Below are positions 18,884 to 27,799 of a DNA stretch of 64,000 nucleotides, piece after piece. Within the stretch, counting starts at the first letter, position 1. The number at the start of each line of letters is the position of its first letter. The position numbers and the translations under genes were made by a program. The notes below the pieces were generated by a model. It was not told the DNA's origin. It was given only the letters and a program-made list of their open reading frames with translations, and did not search any database. The DNA is from an uncultured Prochlorococcus sp. (GTDB taxonomy: Bacteria > Cyanobacteriota > Cyanobacteriia > PCC-6307 > Cyanobiaceae), in NCBI RefSeq assembly GCF_902616385.1, contig NZ_CACMSM010000002.1, forward strand, positions 56,927-120,926, read 5' to 3'.

Positions 18884-19825
18884 ATGAATTCAATCCTAAA
18901 TTGGTTTTTAATGATACTCCCTTTTGCACTTTGGGGGACTTCAATGGCGGCAATGACTCCTTTAGTATCTAGTGCTGGGCCTGAGTTTGTGGCTTCTTTA
19001 AGATTACTTCCTGCAGGGATTCTTGTTCTAATAACAACATATTTGTTTAAAAGAGATTTAAAAATTTATAAGTGCGATTTGAAGTGGTTTTTTGTTTTTA
19101 CGATTGTTGATGCCACTTTTTTTCAGTTGTTTTTAACTTATGGTATTGAAAAGACTGGAGCAGGTTTAGGTTCTGTTTTAATTGATTCTCAACCGCTTTT
19201 GGTAGCTATTTTAGCGAGGGCAATATTTGGGAATTTAATTAATCCAATAGGATGGTTAGGACTACTTTTTGGCTTGGGAGGAATAGTATTTTTAGGAGTT
19301 CCACAAGAATTTTTAGGGAATTGGTGGTTGATGTCAGATAAGTCTATAAATGATGTTGCTTTTAACTTTGGAGAACTTTGGATGCTTGCAGCTTCTCTCG
19401 CTATGGCATTAGGAACAATTTTAATTAGATTCACTTGTACTAAAAGTGATCCAGTGGCAGTTACAGGTTGGCATATGGTTTTAGGGAGTTTGCCCTTAAT
19501 TATCAAGCACTGCTTACAATCAAATTTCACAATAATTCCAGATTGGTCAATATTTGATTGGGGACTTATGTCATTTGCAAGTATTTTTGGAGGTGCAATA
19601 GCTTATGGATTGTTTTTCTACTTTGCTAATAATAAAGAAATAACTGGATTTAGTACTCTTGCATTTTTAACACCTGTATTTGCTCTTCTTAGTGGAGGTG
19701 TTTGGTTAGATGAAAGACTGACTATTGTGCAGTGGATAGGAGTAGTGTTTGTTCTTATCTCAGTATTTTTTGTTAGCCAGAGAAAGAGTTTATGGGAAAA
19801 TAAATTTTCTGATACTACTATTTAA
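18884..19825 (+). CDS. EamA/DMT-family transporter
   Basis: This is a ten-helix drug/metabolite-transporter protein of 313 aa with two EamA repeats. The first begins with FALWGTSMAAMTPLVSSAGPEF and the second near 165 with LWMLAASLAMALGTILIRF. The second repeat ends with the typical TPVFALLSGGVWLDERL motif. The substrate is unknown; relatives export amino acids, sugars or metabolites. It begins a plus-strand run with two glycosyltransferases, 28 bases before the next start. Confidence 0.85.
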   Translation: MNSILNWFLMILPFALWGTSMAAMTPLVSSAGPEFVASLRLLPAGILVLITTYLFKRDLKIYKCDLKWFFVFTIVDATFFQLFLTYGIEKTGAGLGSVLIDSQPLLVAILARAIFGNLINPIGWLGLLFGLGGIVFLGVPQEFLGNWWLMSDKSINDVAFNFGELWMLAASLAMALGTILIRFTCTKSDPVAVTGWHMVLGSLPLIIKHCLQSNFTIIPDWSIFDWGLMSFASIFGGAIAYGLFFYFANNKEITGFSTLAFLTPVFALLSGGVWLDERLTIVQWIGVVFVLISVFFVSQRKSLWENKFSDTTI

Positions 19826-19853
19826 TTAGTTTATTTTTGTAAAAAGTCTAATA

Positions 19854-20930
19854 ATGCGAATAGTATTGATTAGTACTCCAATAGGGTTTTTAGGGAGTGG
19901 TAAAGGTGGTGGAGTTGAATTAACTATAAATTCTTTAGTTTCAGGTTTAATTTCTTTAGGACATTCTGTTGAGGTTGTAGCTCCAAAGAATTCTAAGTTA
20001 CATGAAAGTAATGTAAAAGCAAAATTACATTTTGTGGAAGGTGAAGATCAAATTAGTTGGCAGCATCAAAATTATAATTCTCCAGTGAGTATCCCAGACA
20101 ATTCTCTTTTAGCAGGAATGCTTGAAAAAGGATTAGATATCGCTAAACATGCAGATGTATTGTTGAACATGTCTTATGATTGGTTGCCTATTTGGATGAC
20201 TCTAAATTTGGAGATACCCATTGCCCATATTATTAGTATGGGTTCTGAAAGTTCAGTAATTAGTAATTTAATCTCTAAGGTATATGCTAAATATCCAAAT
20301 AATTTTGCTTTTCATTCGAAAATGCAGGCTAATGATTATCCATTCATAAAAAAACCAACAATTATTGGAAATGGGTTTAATTTAGATAATTATATTTTTC
20401 AAGATTCAGTGAAGGGACCATTAGCATGGGTTGGAAGAGTGGCTCCGGAGAAAGGGTTAGAGGATGCAGTATATGTGGCAAATCAACTTGGCGAAAAATT
20501 AAAAGTTTGGGGATTTATTGAAGATGAGATGTATGCCTCAAAGATAGAAAAATTATTCCCTCAAGGAGCTATAGAATGGATGGGTTTTTTATCAACCGAC
20601 GAATTACAAAAAGAACTTGGTAAATGCAGAGGGTTGTTAAATACTCCGAAATGGAATGAGGCATATGGGAACGTTATTGTTGAAGCCTTAGCCTGCGGGG
20701 TGCCAGTTGTAGCTTATAAAAGGGGAGGTCCTAGTGAAATTATTCAGCATGGCCAAACAGGTTATCTTGCTGATCCTGACGATAAAAAAAATATGCTTTC
20801 GTATGTAGAGATTATTGAAAAAATAAAGCGTCAGAAATGTAGAGAATGGGTAGAAAAAAATGCCTCCGCAGATATATTTGCTAACAAGGTTGTGAACTGG
20901 CTTAATAAGGTAATGCATGCATATAAATAA
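19854..20930 (+). CDS. GT4-family glycosyltransferase
   Basis: This is a GT-B fold glycosyltransferase of 358 aa. The N-terminal domain begins with GGGVELTINSLVSGLISLGHSVEVVAP. The C-terminal donor-binding domain contains WVGRVAPEKGLEDAVYVA and the GT4 signature WNEAYGNVIVEALACGVPVVAYKRGGPSEII, where the E-x7-E acidic pair is visible. Acceptor and donor are unknown. It is followed 6 bases later by a membrane glycosyltransferase, suggesting a shared lipid or cell-wall glycosylation pathway. Confidence 0.85.
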   Translation: MRIVLISTPIGFLGSGKGGGVELTINSLVSGLISLGHSVEVVAPKNSKLHESNVKAKLHFVEGEDQISWQHQNYNSPVSIPDNSLLAGMLEKGLDIAKHADVLLNMSYDWLPIWMTLNLEIPIAHIISMGSESSVISNLISKVYAKYPNNFAFHSKMQANDYPFIKKPTIIGNGFNLDNYIFQDSVKGPLAWVGRVAPEKGLEDAVYVANQLGEKLKVWGFIEDEMYASKIEKLFPQGAIEWMGFLSTDELQKELGKCRGLLNTPKWNEAYGNVIVEALACGVPVVAYKRGGPSEIIQHGQTGYLADPDDKKNMLSYVEIIEKIKRQKCREWVEKNASADIFANKVVNWLNKVMHAYK

Positions 20931-20936
20931 TATTAA

Positions 20937-22742
20937 ATGATTCTTCTGAACTCAAAAAAAAGGCTTTTAAACGCAGTAATAATTTTAGTTTCTGGGATCA
21001 TTATTTTTATTTTAGGTTTAGGTAATACAGGACTGGTGGATGAAACGCCCCCTTTATTTGCTGCTGCGGCAAGGGCTATGAGTGAATCTGGTGACTGGAT
21101 AACTCCAAAGGTCAATGGAATGTTCCGTTTTGATAAGCCTCCACTGATTTATTGGCTAATGGGTTTTTTTTACTCATTACCCAAAAACGAGATTTGGGAT
21201 AGTTTCGGGACTCTCTCGGCAAGGCTCCCTTCAGCTTTGGGATCATTATTTTTAATGTTGATGATTGGAGATACGTTGTTTTGTTGGCCACAGAAGAGTG
21301 ATAGGCAATTCTTTACTCCAATAGTTGCATCATTAGCCTTTGCTTTGTCTCCAATAATAATTATCTGGAGTAGAACTGCCGTGAGTGATGCTCTTTTAAC
21401 TGGGACCTTGGGGATAAGCCTCCTTTTGTTTTGGAGAAGAATGGCAAGCGAAAATAATGACCAATGTATTTCAGCGTGGGTATTTTTAGGTTTTGCAATT
21501 TTAACTAAAGGACCTGTTGCATTTGTTTTGGCATTATTGACTATTACATCTTTCTTATTTAGTCAGAATAATTGGAAAACGTTGCTCTGTAAGATCAACC
21601 CTAAGAAAGGTTTTTTAATAACAATACTTATAAGTATTCCATGGTACATATTAGAGCTCATAAAAGAGGGAAAGCCTTTTTGGGACAATTTTTTTGGTTA
21701 CCATAATTTTCAAAGATATACCTCAGTTGTAAATAATCATGCCGAACCATTCTGGTTTTTTCTTTACATAATGATATTGGCTTCATTACCATTCACTCCT
21801 TTTTTGTATCACGGTATATTCAAGGCTTTTAAGGATTTTTTGAGAAGTTCAAAAGAAAGTTGCAATATCACTGACACCCTTTATACCTATTCTCTATGTT
21901 GGTTAACATCTGTTTTAATCTTCTTTAGTCTTTCTGCAACAAAACTACCAAGCTATTGGCTACCAGCAATTCCAGCAGCGGCATTATTAACAAGTAATAG
22001 CTTTATAAGCTTAAAAAATATAAACAAAAGTTATTTATATTGCTGGATTTTTAATATTTTAATTTTGTTTGGCTTATCCCTAGCATTCTTTTTCTCAAAT
22101 ATTTGGTTGAGTTCAATTAATGATCCCGAAATGCCTAATCTTGCATCAGAACTTATAAGCTCTGGGATTATTTTCAAAGCTAAATTGTTCTTCTCCTCGT
22201 TTACCCTTCTTGCAATAATTTTATTTTCTTTAAAATCTAGAAATATTCTTCTTTATCTCCAAATTTTACTTTTAATTGGACAGTCTTATTTGATGTCGCC
22301 AATTAGAAAATTAGCAGATACTTCTAGGCAACTACCTATAAGGAATATTTCAAAATTAATTTTAGATATTCGCGAGGGAAGGGAAACTTTAGCAATGATC
22401 GGGATAAGAAAACCTTCATTACATTATTATTCGAGACAAATAGTTTTTTATGAACCAAACACTGAAGAGGGATTAATTAATCTTTCAGAAAGGCTAAATA
22501 CTGATAGGAGAGGAAATTATGAAGATCAACCAGATTATGAATACAAATCTCTATTGGTCGTGATAGATGAATACTCTACTCGCCGACAGCAATGGTCAAA
22601 AATTAATCATCAAAAATTGGGCAATTTTGGAATTTATAATTTATGGCGAATTCAAAAAAGTGATTTAATCAAGTATTCGAGATTTTTAGTTGAAAGTGGT
22701 TATAAATCTGACTGGGAAAATAGAAAAGTTGAAAAATTTTAA
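20937..22742 (+). CDS. ArnT/PMT-type membrane glycosyltransferase (GT39/GT83)
   Basis: This 601-aa multispanning glycosyltransferase uses a polyprenyl-phosphate-linked sugar. The first external loop carries the catalytic acidic pair in GLVDETPPLFAAAARAMSES, and RFDKPPLIYWLMG follows, the family signature. About eleven helices precede a soluble C-terminal domain from about 460. The target may be lipid A, another lipid or protein, and cannot be told. It belongs to the same plus-strand unit as the GT4 gene and overlaps the convergent small gene at its 3' end by 4 bases. Confidence 0.85.
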   Translation: MILLNSKKRLLNAVIILVSGIIIFILGLGNTGLVDETPPLFAAAARAMSESGDWITPKVNGMFRFDKPPLIYWLMGFFYSLPKNEIWDSFGTLSARLPSALGSLFLMLMIGDTLFCWPQKSDRQFFTPIVASLAFALSPIIIIWSRTAVSDALLTGTLGISLLLFWRRMASENNDQCISAWVFLGFAILTKGPVAFVLALLTITSFLFSQNNWKTLLCKINPKKGFLITILISIPWYILELIKEGKPFWDNFFGYHNFQRYTSVVNNHAEPFWFFLYIMILASLPFTPFLYHGIFKAFKDFLRSSKESCNITDTLYTYSLCWLTSVLIFFSLSATKLPSYWLPAIPAAALLTSNSFISLKNINKSYLYCWIFNILILFGLSLAFFFSNIWLSSINDPEMPNLASELISSGIIFKAKLFFSSFTLLAIILFSLKSRNILLYLQILLLIGQSYLMSPIRKLADTSRQLPIRNISKLILDIREGRETLAMIGIRKPSLHYYSRQIVFYEPNTEEGLINLSERLNTDRRGNYEDQPDYEYKSLLVVIDEYSTRRQQWSKINHQKLGNFGIYNLWRIQKSDLIKYSRFLVESGYKSDWENRKVEKF

Positions 22743-22990
22743 CAAAGTCTTTTTTTTAGAAGAGCATTTTTTAAATCATCAATGCTGCACTTGCTTGGGA
22801 TATCAATTTTATTTAAATCTTCCATTAATTCGAGATCGATGACAGAATCTTCGGCTAAAAAACTAAAAACTTCATTAATGCTTATTCCCATATCTTGAGC
22901 CATCTCTGAGATAAGCCTTAGAGTATCCCTCCTAACCGAAATCCTTAGATCTAAAGGGATATATTCATTTTCAGGGTTTGCTGACTTCAT
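22739..22990 (-). CDS. Small protein with ribbon-helix-helix-like N-terminal region
   Basis: This is an 83-aa unrecognised protein. Residues 12-45 (PLDLRISVRRDTLRLISEMA, then QDMGISINEVFSFLAED) resemble a CopG/Arc ribbon-helix-helix: a short basic strand followed by two helices. The remainder is acidic and then ends in KCSIDDLKNALLKKRLC. No toxin gene adjoins it, so an antitoxin role is unsupported. A transcription regulator of unknown target is the simplest guess. Confidence 0.55.
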   Translation of the reverse strand: MKSANPENEYIPLDLRISVRRDTLRLISEMAQDMGISINEVFSFLAEDSVIDLELMEDLNKIDIPSKCSIDDLKNALLKKRLC

Positions 22991-23072
22991 AATCTAAATC
23001 TTAAGACATTATTTAGTTATCAGGATATAATCTTTACAATATTCATTAATCATGCATCTAATTAGGGTTCAT

Positions 23073-24002
23073 TCAAGTTGTTTGAATAAATAAATCCATA
23101 AACATTTTTAATAGAGGAATTGTAATTATTGAAATTAAGGTTGTAGTAAAAAGAATTTTTGAAGCTATTTTTTGTTTCACGCCATAAGCCTCTGCCATTA
23201 ATATTGTGGATATTGCCGTTGGGGTTGCTGCCTGAAGAATTATTGCGGATGATTGATAGAAGTTAAAATTTAAGAATTTGCAAAATAAAAAAATAATAAA
23301 GGGAAGAATAAATAACTTTAATAAAATTGAAAATTTAATTTCTTCATTTAGATCCAAAATCCTCTCATTTTGATTTGTGATTATTCCAAGTCTTGATCCC
23401 ACAACTATAATTGCCAAAGCAATAACTATTCTTGCAGGAATCCACAGATAATTGCCTAATATTTCATCTATTTGAAAAAGATATGCAAGAAGTACACCAA
23501 TAATCCCTCTTGATGCAGGGCTATTTATCAATGCATTTAATAGTCCTTTGATGTTTGGGATGTCATTGCTGTTGGATCTTTCTTGAAGAAAAAAAGGTCC
23601 AAATATCCAAGCGAAAAGTGTTGTTCCCAAATCAAATCCAATAGTGAAATTTATAGTTGTTGAAGGTAGAAGAGCTAGCGCAATTGGTATTCCAAGAAAT
23701 GATGTATTACCTATTAGGCCTGCTAGCTGCAATGTGTAATTTGGAAGCCTCTTCTTAAATATTGGGATTATATTTATAAAAGCTATTAAAAATCCAATTA
23801 CAGAAAATGCTAAAAATGCACTTTTAATTAGGTTTATATCTATACCTTCCTTTAATAAGAGACCCATTACACTTAATGGAATGCCAAATCTTATCAGAGG
23901 TCTTGCTATGTGTTTTGAAATCTTTGGATTCTTTTTCCCTAGAAGAAAACCTAAGATTAAAAAAGGGATAATATTAATAAAAAGAGAGTAGATGGTATTA
24001 AT
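23073..24002 (-). CDS. AEC-family permease with no conventional start codon
   Basis: This is an auxin-efflux-carrier-type permease with about ten helices in two halves; the C-terminal half has ILQAATPTAISTILMAEAYG. The first ATG in frame (23865-23867) would give 264 aa and cut off a clear N-terminal helix. The open frame continues upstream to 24024 and encodes INTIYSLFINIIPFLILGFL and then GKKNPKISKHIARPLIRFGI, exactly an AEC first helix. No ATG, GTG or TTG exists in that part. The ATT at 24000-24002 is the likeliest position of the ancestral start. Either a rare AUU start is used or the gene has lost its start. The substrate is unknown. Confidence 0.72.
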   Translation of the reverse strand: MNTIYSLFINIIPFLILGFLLGKKNPKISKHIARPLIRFGIPLSVMGLLLKEGIDINLIKSAFLAFSVIGFLIAFINIIPIFKKRLPNYTLQLAGLIGNTSFLGIPIALALLPSTTINFTIGFDLGTTLFAWIFGPFFLQERSNSNDIPNIKGLLNALINSPASRGIIGVLLAYLFQIDEILGNYLWIPARIVIALAIIVVGSRLGIITNQNERILDLNEEIKFSILLKLFILPFIIFLFCKFLNFNFYQSSAIILQAATPTAISTILMAEAYGVKQKIASKILFTTTLISIITIPLLKMFMDLFIQTT

Positions 24003-24072
24003 TAAATATTTATTAAAGCAATATTAACTCGCCATAGTGCAGGCAAAAAGTTTTTTCTAACTCATTTAGAAA

Positions 24073-24297
24073 TTAAATTATTTTCCAAATTGCTTTTTCA
24101 GGAATTAAAGGAGATTCATATAAATTTTCTGGTTCTTTAGTCAAAACTCTCCATGAAGGAACCCGACAAGTTACGTAAGCAGGACTTTCAATTAAAACTC
24201 CTGGTTTCTCATCAAAAGTACAAGTAAACCCCTCTTTCCAATATCCACCATCGTTAAGGCTTCCTTTAAACCAAACCCAGCATTTTGAAGTTTTCAA
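24073..24297 (-). CDS. Conserved hypothetical protein, 74 aa
   Basis: I do not recognise this protein. It is tryptophan-rich (five Trp) with three cysteines and reads as a compact soluble domain: KCWVWFKGSLNDGGYWKEGF, later SPAYVTCRVPSWRVLTKEPEN. No signal peptide or membrane helix is visible. Codon use is like the neighbours. It is flanked by the AEC permease and the SemiSWEET gene on the same strand with gaps of about 70-85 bases. Confidence 0.6.
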   Translation of the reverse strand: MKTSKCWVWFKGSLNDGGYWKEGFTCTFDEKPGVLIESPAYVTCRVPSWRVLTKEPENLYESPLIPEKAIWKII

Positions 24298-24381
24298 GAT
24301 CAGTAAATTTTTGTTTTATTTTAATCAAGATTTAATTATTAAATATAAAGTTTATTACTTTTAAAAAAAATTTTATTCAAT

Positions 24382-24639
24382 TTATTTTTTTGAAAAATAT
24401 ATTTTAGAGATTAATATCAATAAATTTAAAATCAGGGTGATTAAATTTGCTATCAATATTGGTTTAGAAGAAATTTTATAGCCGTAAATAATCCAAGACA
24501 AAACACCGATAATAAACATTATTAATGTTGTCAAAGAAACATCATCTGCCTTTTTTGTTTTTAAAGTTTTTATCAATTGAGGTAGAAATGCTGCTGTTGT
24601 TAAAATCGCTGCAAAATATCCAAATATATCTACATTCAT
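24382..24639 (-). CDS. SemiSWEET-type sugar transporter
   Basis: This 85-aa protein has three membrane helices forming one triple-helix bundle of the MtN3/SWEET fold. Bacterial SemiSWEETs dimerise and carry sugars by facilitated diffusion. The signature appears as GYFAAILTTAAFLPQLIKTL at 7-26 with the conserved PQ motif, followed by KKADDVSLTTLIMFIIGVLS and WIIYGY. It lies 16 bases downstream of the peroxiredoxin-like gene and may be cotranscribed with it. Its substrate is unknown. Confidence 0.85.
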   Translation of the reverse strand: MNVDIFGYFAAILTTAAFLPQLIKTLKTKKADDVSLTTLIMFIIGVLSWIIYGYKISSKPILIANLITLILNLLILISKIYFSKK

Positions 24640-24655
24640 AAAAATAATTTAAAAA

Positions 24656-25390
24656 CTATTCTTTAATTAAATTAGTGAGAAATCCTAATGGATCCCTCAT
24701 ATTTGATGAATATCCAAGCACATCGTTTGAAAAAAATTTATAAATAATTTGATTTTTATTATTCAATAGAAAAGAAGCACCTCTTTGAGGAAGGTATTCT
24801 TCATTAAGAATATAATCACTCCAATTTTGAATTATTTCATTCATATTATTTAGTCTAAATGTTGCTAATTCAAATGGTCTCAAATAACCATCCCCGAAAA
24901 CCTTTTTAAAAGAATTACCTGAAAATTTTAAAAATTTTAAAACATCAATTATGTCAACTTCTGAATAAATTTGCTTTGCTTTTCGGTCGCCGGTATAACC
25001 TCTAATAACTTCTTTAATAGTTTTAAAGGAATTTATCCCTGACAACATCAAAAGCATATTGATCCAACCGCCTAAACCTATATCTAAGCCTCCAGAGACT
25101 TTAAGATCATTGTGGATTTGATTATCAGCAACTGCTATTAAACTTTCTTCAGGAAAGCCAGTAAATTTACAGAATTTTTGTTTTCCATTTTGGTTACCAA
25201 TAGCAATGGCAAAAATATCTAAATTTTTATCTTGATGATTATCGATAAAATTTTTTAAATTTATTGCATATTCAAAGCTATCAAAATCTCCCAATAAACC
25301 AAATAAAACAATTAATTTGAACTCTTTCTGCCCATTGAATTTGAATTCTTCAACAAGATTTTTGATATCATTTTGAAATTTGTCAGTCAC
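24656..25390 (-). CDS. Peroxiredoxin-like (AhpC/TSA-fold) protein without catalytic cysteine
   Basis: This 244-aa soluble protein resembles the AhpC/TSA_2 (PRXL2-like) thioredoxin-fold group. It has a strand-loop-helix KLIVLFGLLGDFDSFEYAINL near 26-46, where peroxiredoxins carry T-x-x-C, and a C-terminal segment YLPQRGASFLLNNKNQIIYKF typical of the family. The peroxidatic cysteine is missing: the only cysteine is in KQKFCKFTGFP near 92. A peroxidase role is therefore doubtful. The divergent gene 140 bases away encodes flavodoxin. Confidence 0.62.
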   Translation of the reverse strand: MTDKFQNDIKNLVEEFKFNGQKEFKLIVLFGLLGDFDSFEYAINLKNFIDNHQDKNLDIFAIAIGNQNGKQKFCKFTGFPEESLIAVADNQIHNDLKVSGGLDIGLGGWINMLLMLSGINSFKTIKEVIRGYTGDRKAKQIYSEVDIIDVLKFLKFSGNSFKKVFGDGYLRPFELATFRLNNMNEIIQNWSDYILNEEYLPQRGASFLLNNKNQIIYKFFSNDVLGYSSNMRDPLGFLTNLIKE

Positions 25391-25530
25391 GATGGTTTAA
25401 ATATTTTATAAATTATTCTCAAAAAATTTTTCTTACCTTGACTAGTATAAAATTTTACATGAAAAAGTTTTTAAAGAAATTAATTTAACGTTTTTAGATT
25501 TTATTATTCTAATGTAAACATTTTGAAGTT

Positions 25531-26055
25531 ATGACCGTAGGAATTTATTACGCAACTACAACTGGAAAAACTGAAGACGTAGCTGATCGTCTTCACAACT
25601 TTATCTCTTCAGCAGAAGCACCTAAAGATGTATCTGATGTGGATGATCTTTCCGAATTTGAAGGTCTTGATGGAATTATCTGCGGGATACCTACTTGGAA
25701 TACAGGTGCAGATGAAGAAAGATCGGGAACTGCATGGGATTCAATCTTGGAGGATATTGGTGAACTAAGTTTATCAGGAAAAAAAGTTGCAATTTTTGGT
25801 TTAGGAGATTCTTCTACATACACAGAAAACTATTGTGATGCAATGGAAGAACTTCATAGCTATTTCACAAAAGCAGGCGCCGAAATGGTCGGTTACGTAG
25901 ATAAATCTACTTATACTTTTGATGAGTCTAAAAGTGTTATAGGAGAAAGCTTTTGTGGATTACCTCTTGATGAGGATAGTGAATCAGATTTGACTGATTC
26001 GCGACTTGAAACATGGGCTTCTCAGCTCAAGGGTGAAATCCCCTCTTTGGCTTAA
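25531..26055 (+). CDS. isiB: Flavodoxin
   Basis: This FMN protein replaces ferredoxin as photosystem I electron acceptor when iron is scarce. The phosphate-binding loop ATTTGKTEDVA lies near 8, where the FMN-stacking loop continues with GIPTWNTGADEERSGTAWDS near 57 and LGDSSTYTENYCDAMEEL near 90. At 174 aa it is a long-chain flavodoxin. The acidic composition is typical. The 140-base upstream region shared with the divergent peroxiredoxin-like gene presumably contains its promoter. No clear Fur box could be assigned by eye. Confidence 0.96.
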   Translation: MTVGIYYATTTGKTEDVADRLHNFISSAEAPKDVSDVDDLSEFEGLDGIICGIPTWNTGADEERSGTAWDSILEDIGELSLSGKKVAIFGLGDSSTYTENYCDAMEELHSYFTKAGAEMVGYVDKSTYTFDESKSVIGESFCGLPLDEDSESDLTDSRLETWASQLKGEIPSLA

Positions 26056-26159
26056 ATTTTTGACAAAAAACCTAAAAAAATAGTCAATTTAATAAATTAA
26101 AACTTTCTATTTCAATTAAAGATGCCTTTTTGTATGATTGCTTGTAAATCTTAAAAATA

Positions 26160-26813
26160 ATGAAAAATTTAAAAGAACAGAGTTGCAAAGATATTTTTAA
26201 AAATGCTTATGAAAAAAGATATACATGGAATACTGATTTCAAAGGCTATAAAGGCAAGTGTACTTATTTATTTGAAGATAATTCTTATGAGGGTGAGTTC
26301 TTATTAGGTGAAGACTTTAAACCTGAGATTAAAAATATAGATGAAGAAAACATAAAGAAAAGTATTGCTTCTCAATTGTTTGAAGTGTGTATTCACAGGG
26401 TAAAAAGAGAATTTAATTCAGTTCATTCAGAAAATAATTTTAATTTACTTAAAAGTTCTGAAAATGGGATTGAAATGAAAGTTTCTGGGAGAAATGAAGG
26501 AGATAAGTATAGGGTTAAAGATGATTGTATTAATATGGTTTATAGAAAAATTCATGGAACAATTATTGAGATTTTTGTTGAGGAATTTTTTGATACTGGA
26601 GTTGGTTTTCTTAGTAAGAAATATACTAGTCAACAAATTAATCCAAAAACCCTAGAATCAAATTCTCAAAAAATTGAATACAAAGATGAATTTATAAATA
26701 TAGGTAAAAAAGATTATTGGATTTTAAATTCGAGATCAATAAAATATTTAAACCAAAATCAAGAAGAAGAAATACAAAAGTTTGTTTTCGAGGATTTAAG
26801 TTTATTGAAATAA
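26160..26813 (+). CDS. DUF3386 family protein
   Basis: This 217-aa soluble protein resembles the cyanobacterial/plant DUF3386 family. The N-terminus has KDIFKNAYEKRYTWNTDFKG near 10-29, matching the family's A-Y-E-x-R-Y-T-W signature, followed by a beta-rich domain (SYEGEFLLGEDFKPEIK; NMVYRKIHGTIIEIFVEEFF). No catalytic residues are known for the family. It follows flavodoxin on the same strand after 104 bases and converges on the 81-aa gene. Confidence 0.68.
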   Translation: MKNLKEQSCKDIFKNAYEKRYTWNTDFKGYKGKCTYLFEDNSYEGEFLLGEDFKPEIKNIDEENIKKSIASQLFEVCIHRVKREFNSVHSENNFNLLKSSENGIEMKVSGRNEGDKYRVKDDCINMVYRKIHGTIIEIFVEEFFDTGVGFLSKKYTSQQINPKTLESNSQKIEYKDEFINIGKKDYWILNSRSIKYLNQNQEEEIQKFVFEDLSLLK

Positions 26814-26818
26814 GTTTT

Positions 26819-27064
26819 TTATTCAACCAATCTAAATCCTTTATCAAGTAGTTTTTGATAAAGAAGTCTTGCTCTGAAGGCTAAAATTTGTTCTTCATTT
26901 TCATTACTAATTACATGAAAATAATTATTGTCTAATTTGTTTTTGCTAAAACACACGTTTGCTTCACCTAATCTTAAAGTCCAGTTTTCTTCTTTAGCTA
27001 AGTGTTGATTAGGTCCTAGATCCCAAGGGCATTTTTCAGGATATTTTTCTCTTTTAGAGCCCAT
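26819..27064 (-). CDS. Conserved hypothetical protein, 81 aa
   Basis: I do not recognise this small soluble protein. It begins GSKREKYPEKCPWDLGPNQH and ends LLYQKLLDKGFRLVE, with a region ENEEQILAFRARLLYQKLLD that should be helical. Three tryptophans/phenylalanines and the conserved-looking PWDLG suggest a folded domain. It ends 5 bases from the convergent DUF3386 gene. Confidence 0.55.
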   Translation of the reverse strand: MGSKREKYPEKCPWDLGPNQHLAKEENWTLRLGEANVCFSKNKLDNNYFHVISNENEEQILAFRARLLYQKLLDKGFRLVE

Positions 27065-27160
27065 ATTTTTAATATTATCTATCCAATATTAGTAAAAATT
27101 AAAAAGTATGGCTATAGATCTTTGTTCAAAGCTTTATCTGAAATGCAGTAAAGGTGTTAT

Positions 27161-27799
27161 TTACTTTTTACTTGCAATCAAGCAATAAAATGGGTCTTTA
27201 CTAAAAAAATTGAAGATATTTTGGACTGGTTCATTAAACTTTTTAATTATTCTTGGCTCATTAAATCCGTTTGATATTAAGACTTTTCTTACATATTTAA
27301 TTCTCTCTTCTTCAGTGGATGAAGTCCAAATGTTGGGAGCCTTATGCCAAAATGCTCTATTTGAAAAAGATATTATAAACTTGCCATCATTACTCAAAAT
27401 TCTTACGATTTCTCTAGATAAATTTTCTGGGTATTGTAAATATTGCCAAGCTGCGACCATTAAACAGAAATCAACACTTTCATTACCTAAAGGAATTTCT
27501 TGATTTAAATTGAAATTTTGTATCCAATAAGTATCAAAAATTTTATTTTTCTCAAGTTCTTGTTTGTTTAATCCATGCCCAATAACTTTTTTATATTTTT
27601 TCTCTTGAGGTAAGTAACTATCCCAGCTGGACATTAAATCTAGGACAGTTGAATTGTCTGAAATTTCTTTTTTATAAACATTTGATAGATATTGCCTGAA
27701 GTTCGCATCTAAATGATAAACAAATTTTGGGTCAGAATAAAATTCTTCATCATTGCTCTCATCAAGTTTTTTTCTTTGATAATTATTTAGAACTTCCAA
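27161..27799 (-). CDS. Class I SAM-dependent methyltransferase-like protein
   Basis: This 212-aa protein has a Rossmann-like methyltransferase core. Motif I appears as NSTVLDLMSSWDSYLP near 48, which replaces the usual GxGxG by MSSW. Motif II-like KVIGHGLNKQELEKN follows, then post-I NESVDFCLMVAAWQYLQYPE and LSNDGKFIISFSNRAFW near 138. The degenerate glycine loop resembles a conserved subfamily seen in cyanobacteria and plants. The substrate is unknown. No neighbours on the same strand suggest a pathway. Confidence 0.68.
   Translation of the reverse strand: MEVLNNYQRKKLDESNDEEFYSDPKFVYHLDANFRQYLSNVYKKEISDNSTVLDLMSSWDSYLPQEKKYKKVIGHGLNKQELEKNKIFDTYWIQNFNLNQEIPLGNESVDFCLMVAAWQYLQYPENLSREIVRILSNDGKFIISFSNRAFWHKAPNIWTSSTEEERIKYVRKVLISNGFNEPRIIKKFNEPVQNIFNFFSKDPFYCLIASKK

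Noticed and set aside
27107..27187. Plus-strand 26-codon frame MAIDLCSKLYLKCSKGV
   Set aside because: It is too short to be judged, overlaps the methyltransferase end, and has no spacing or motif support.
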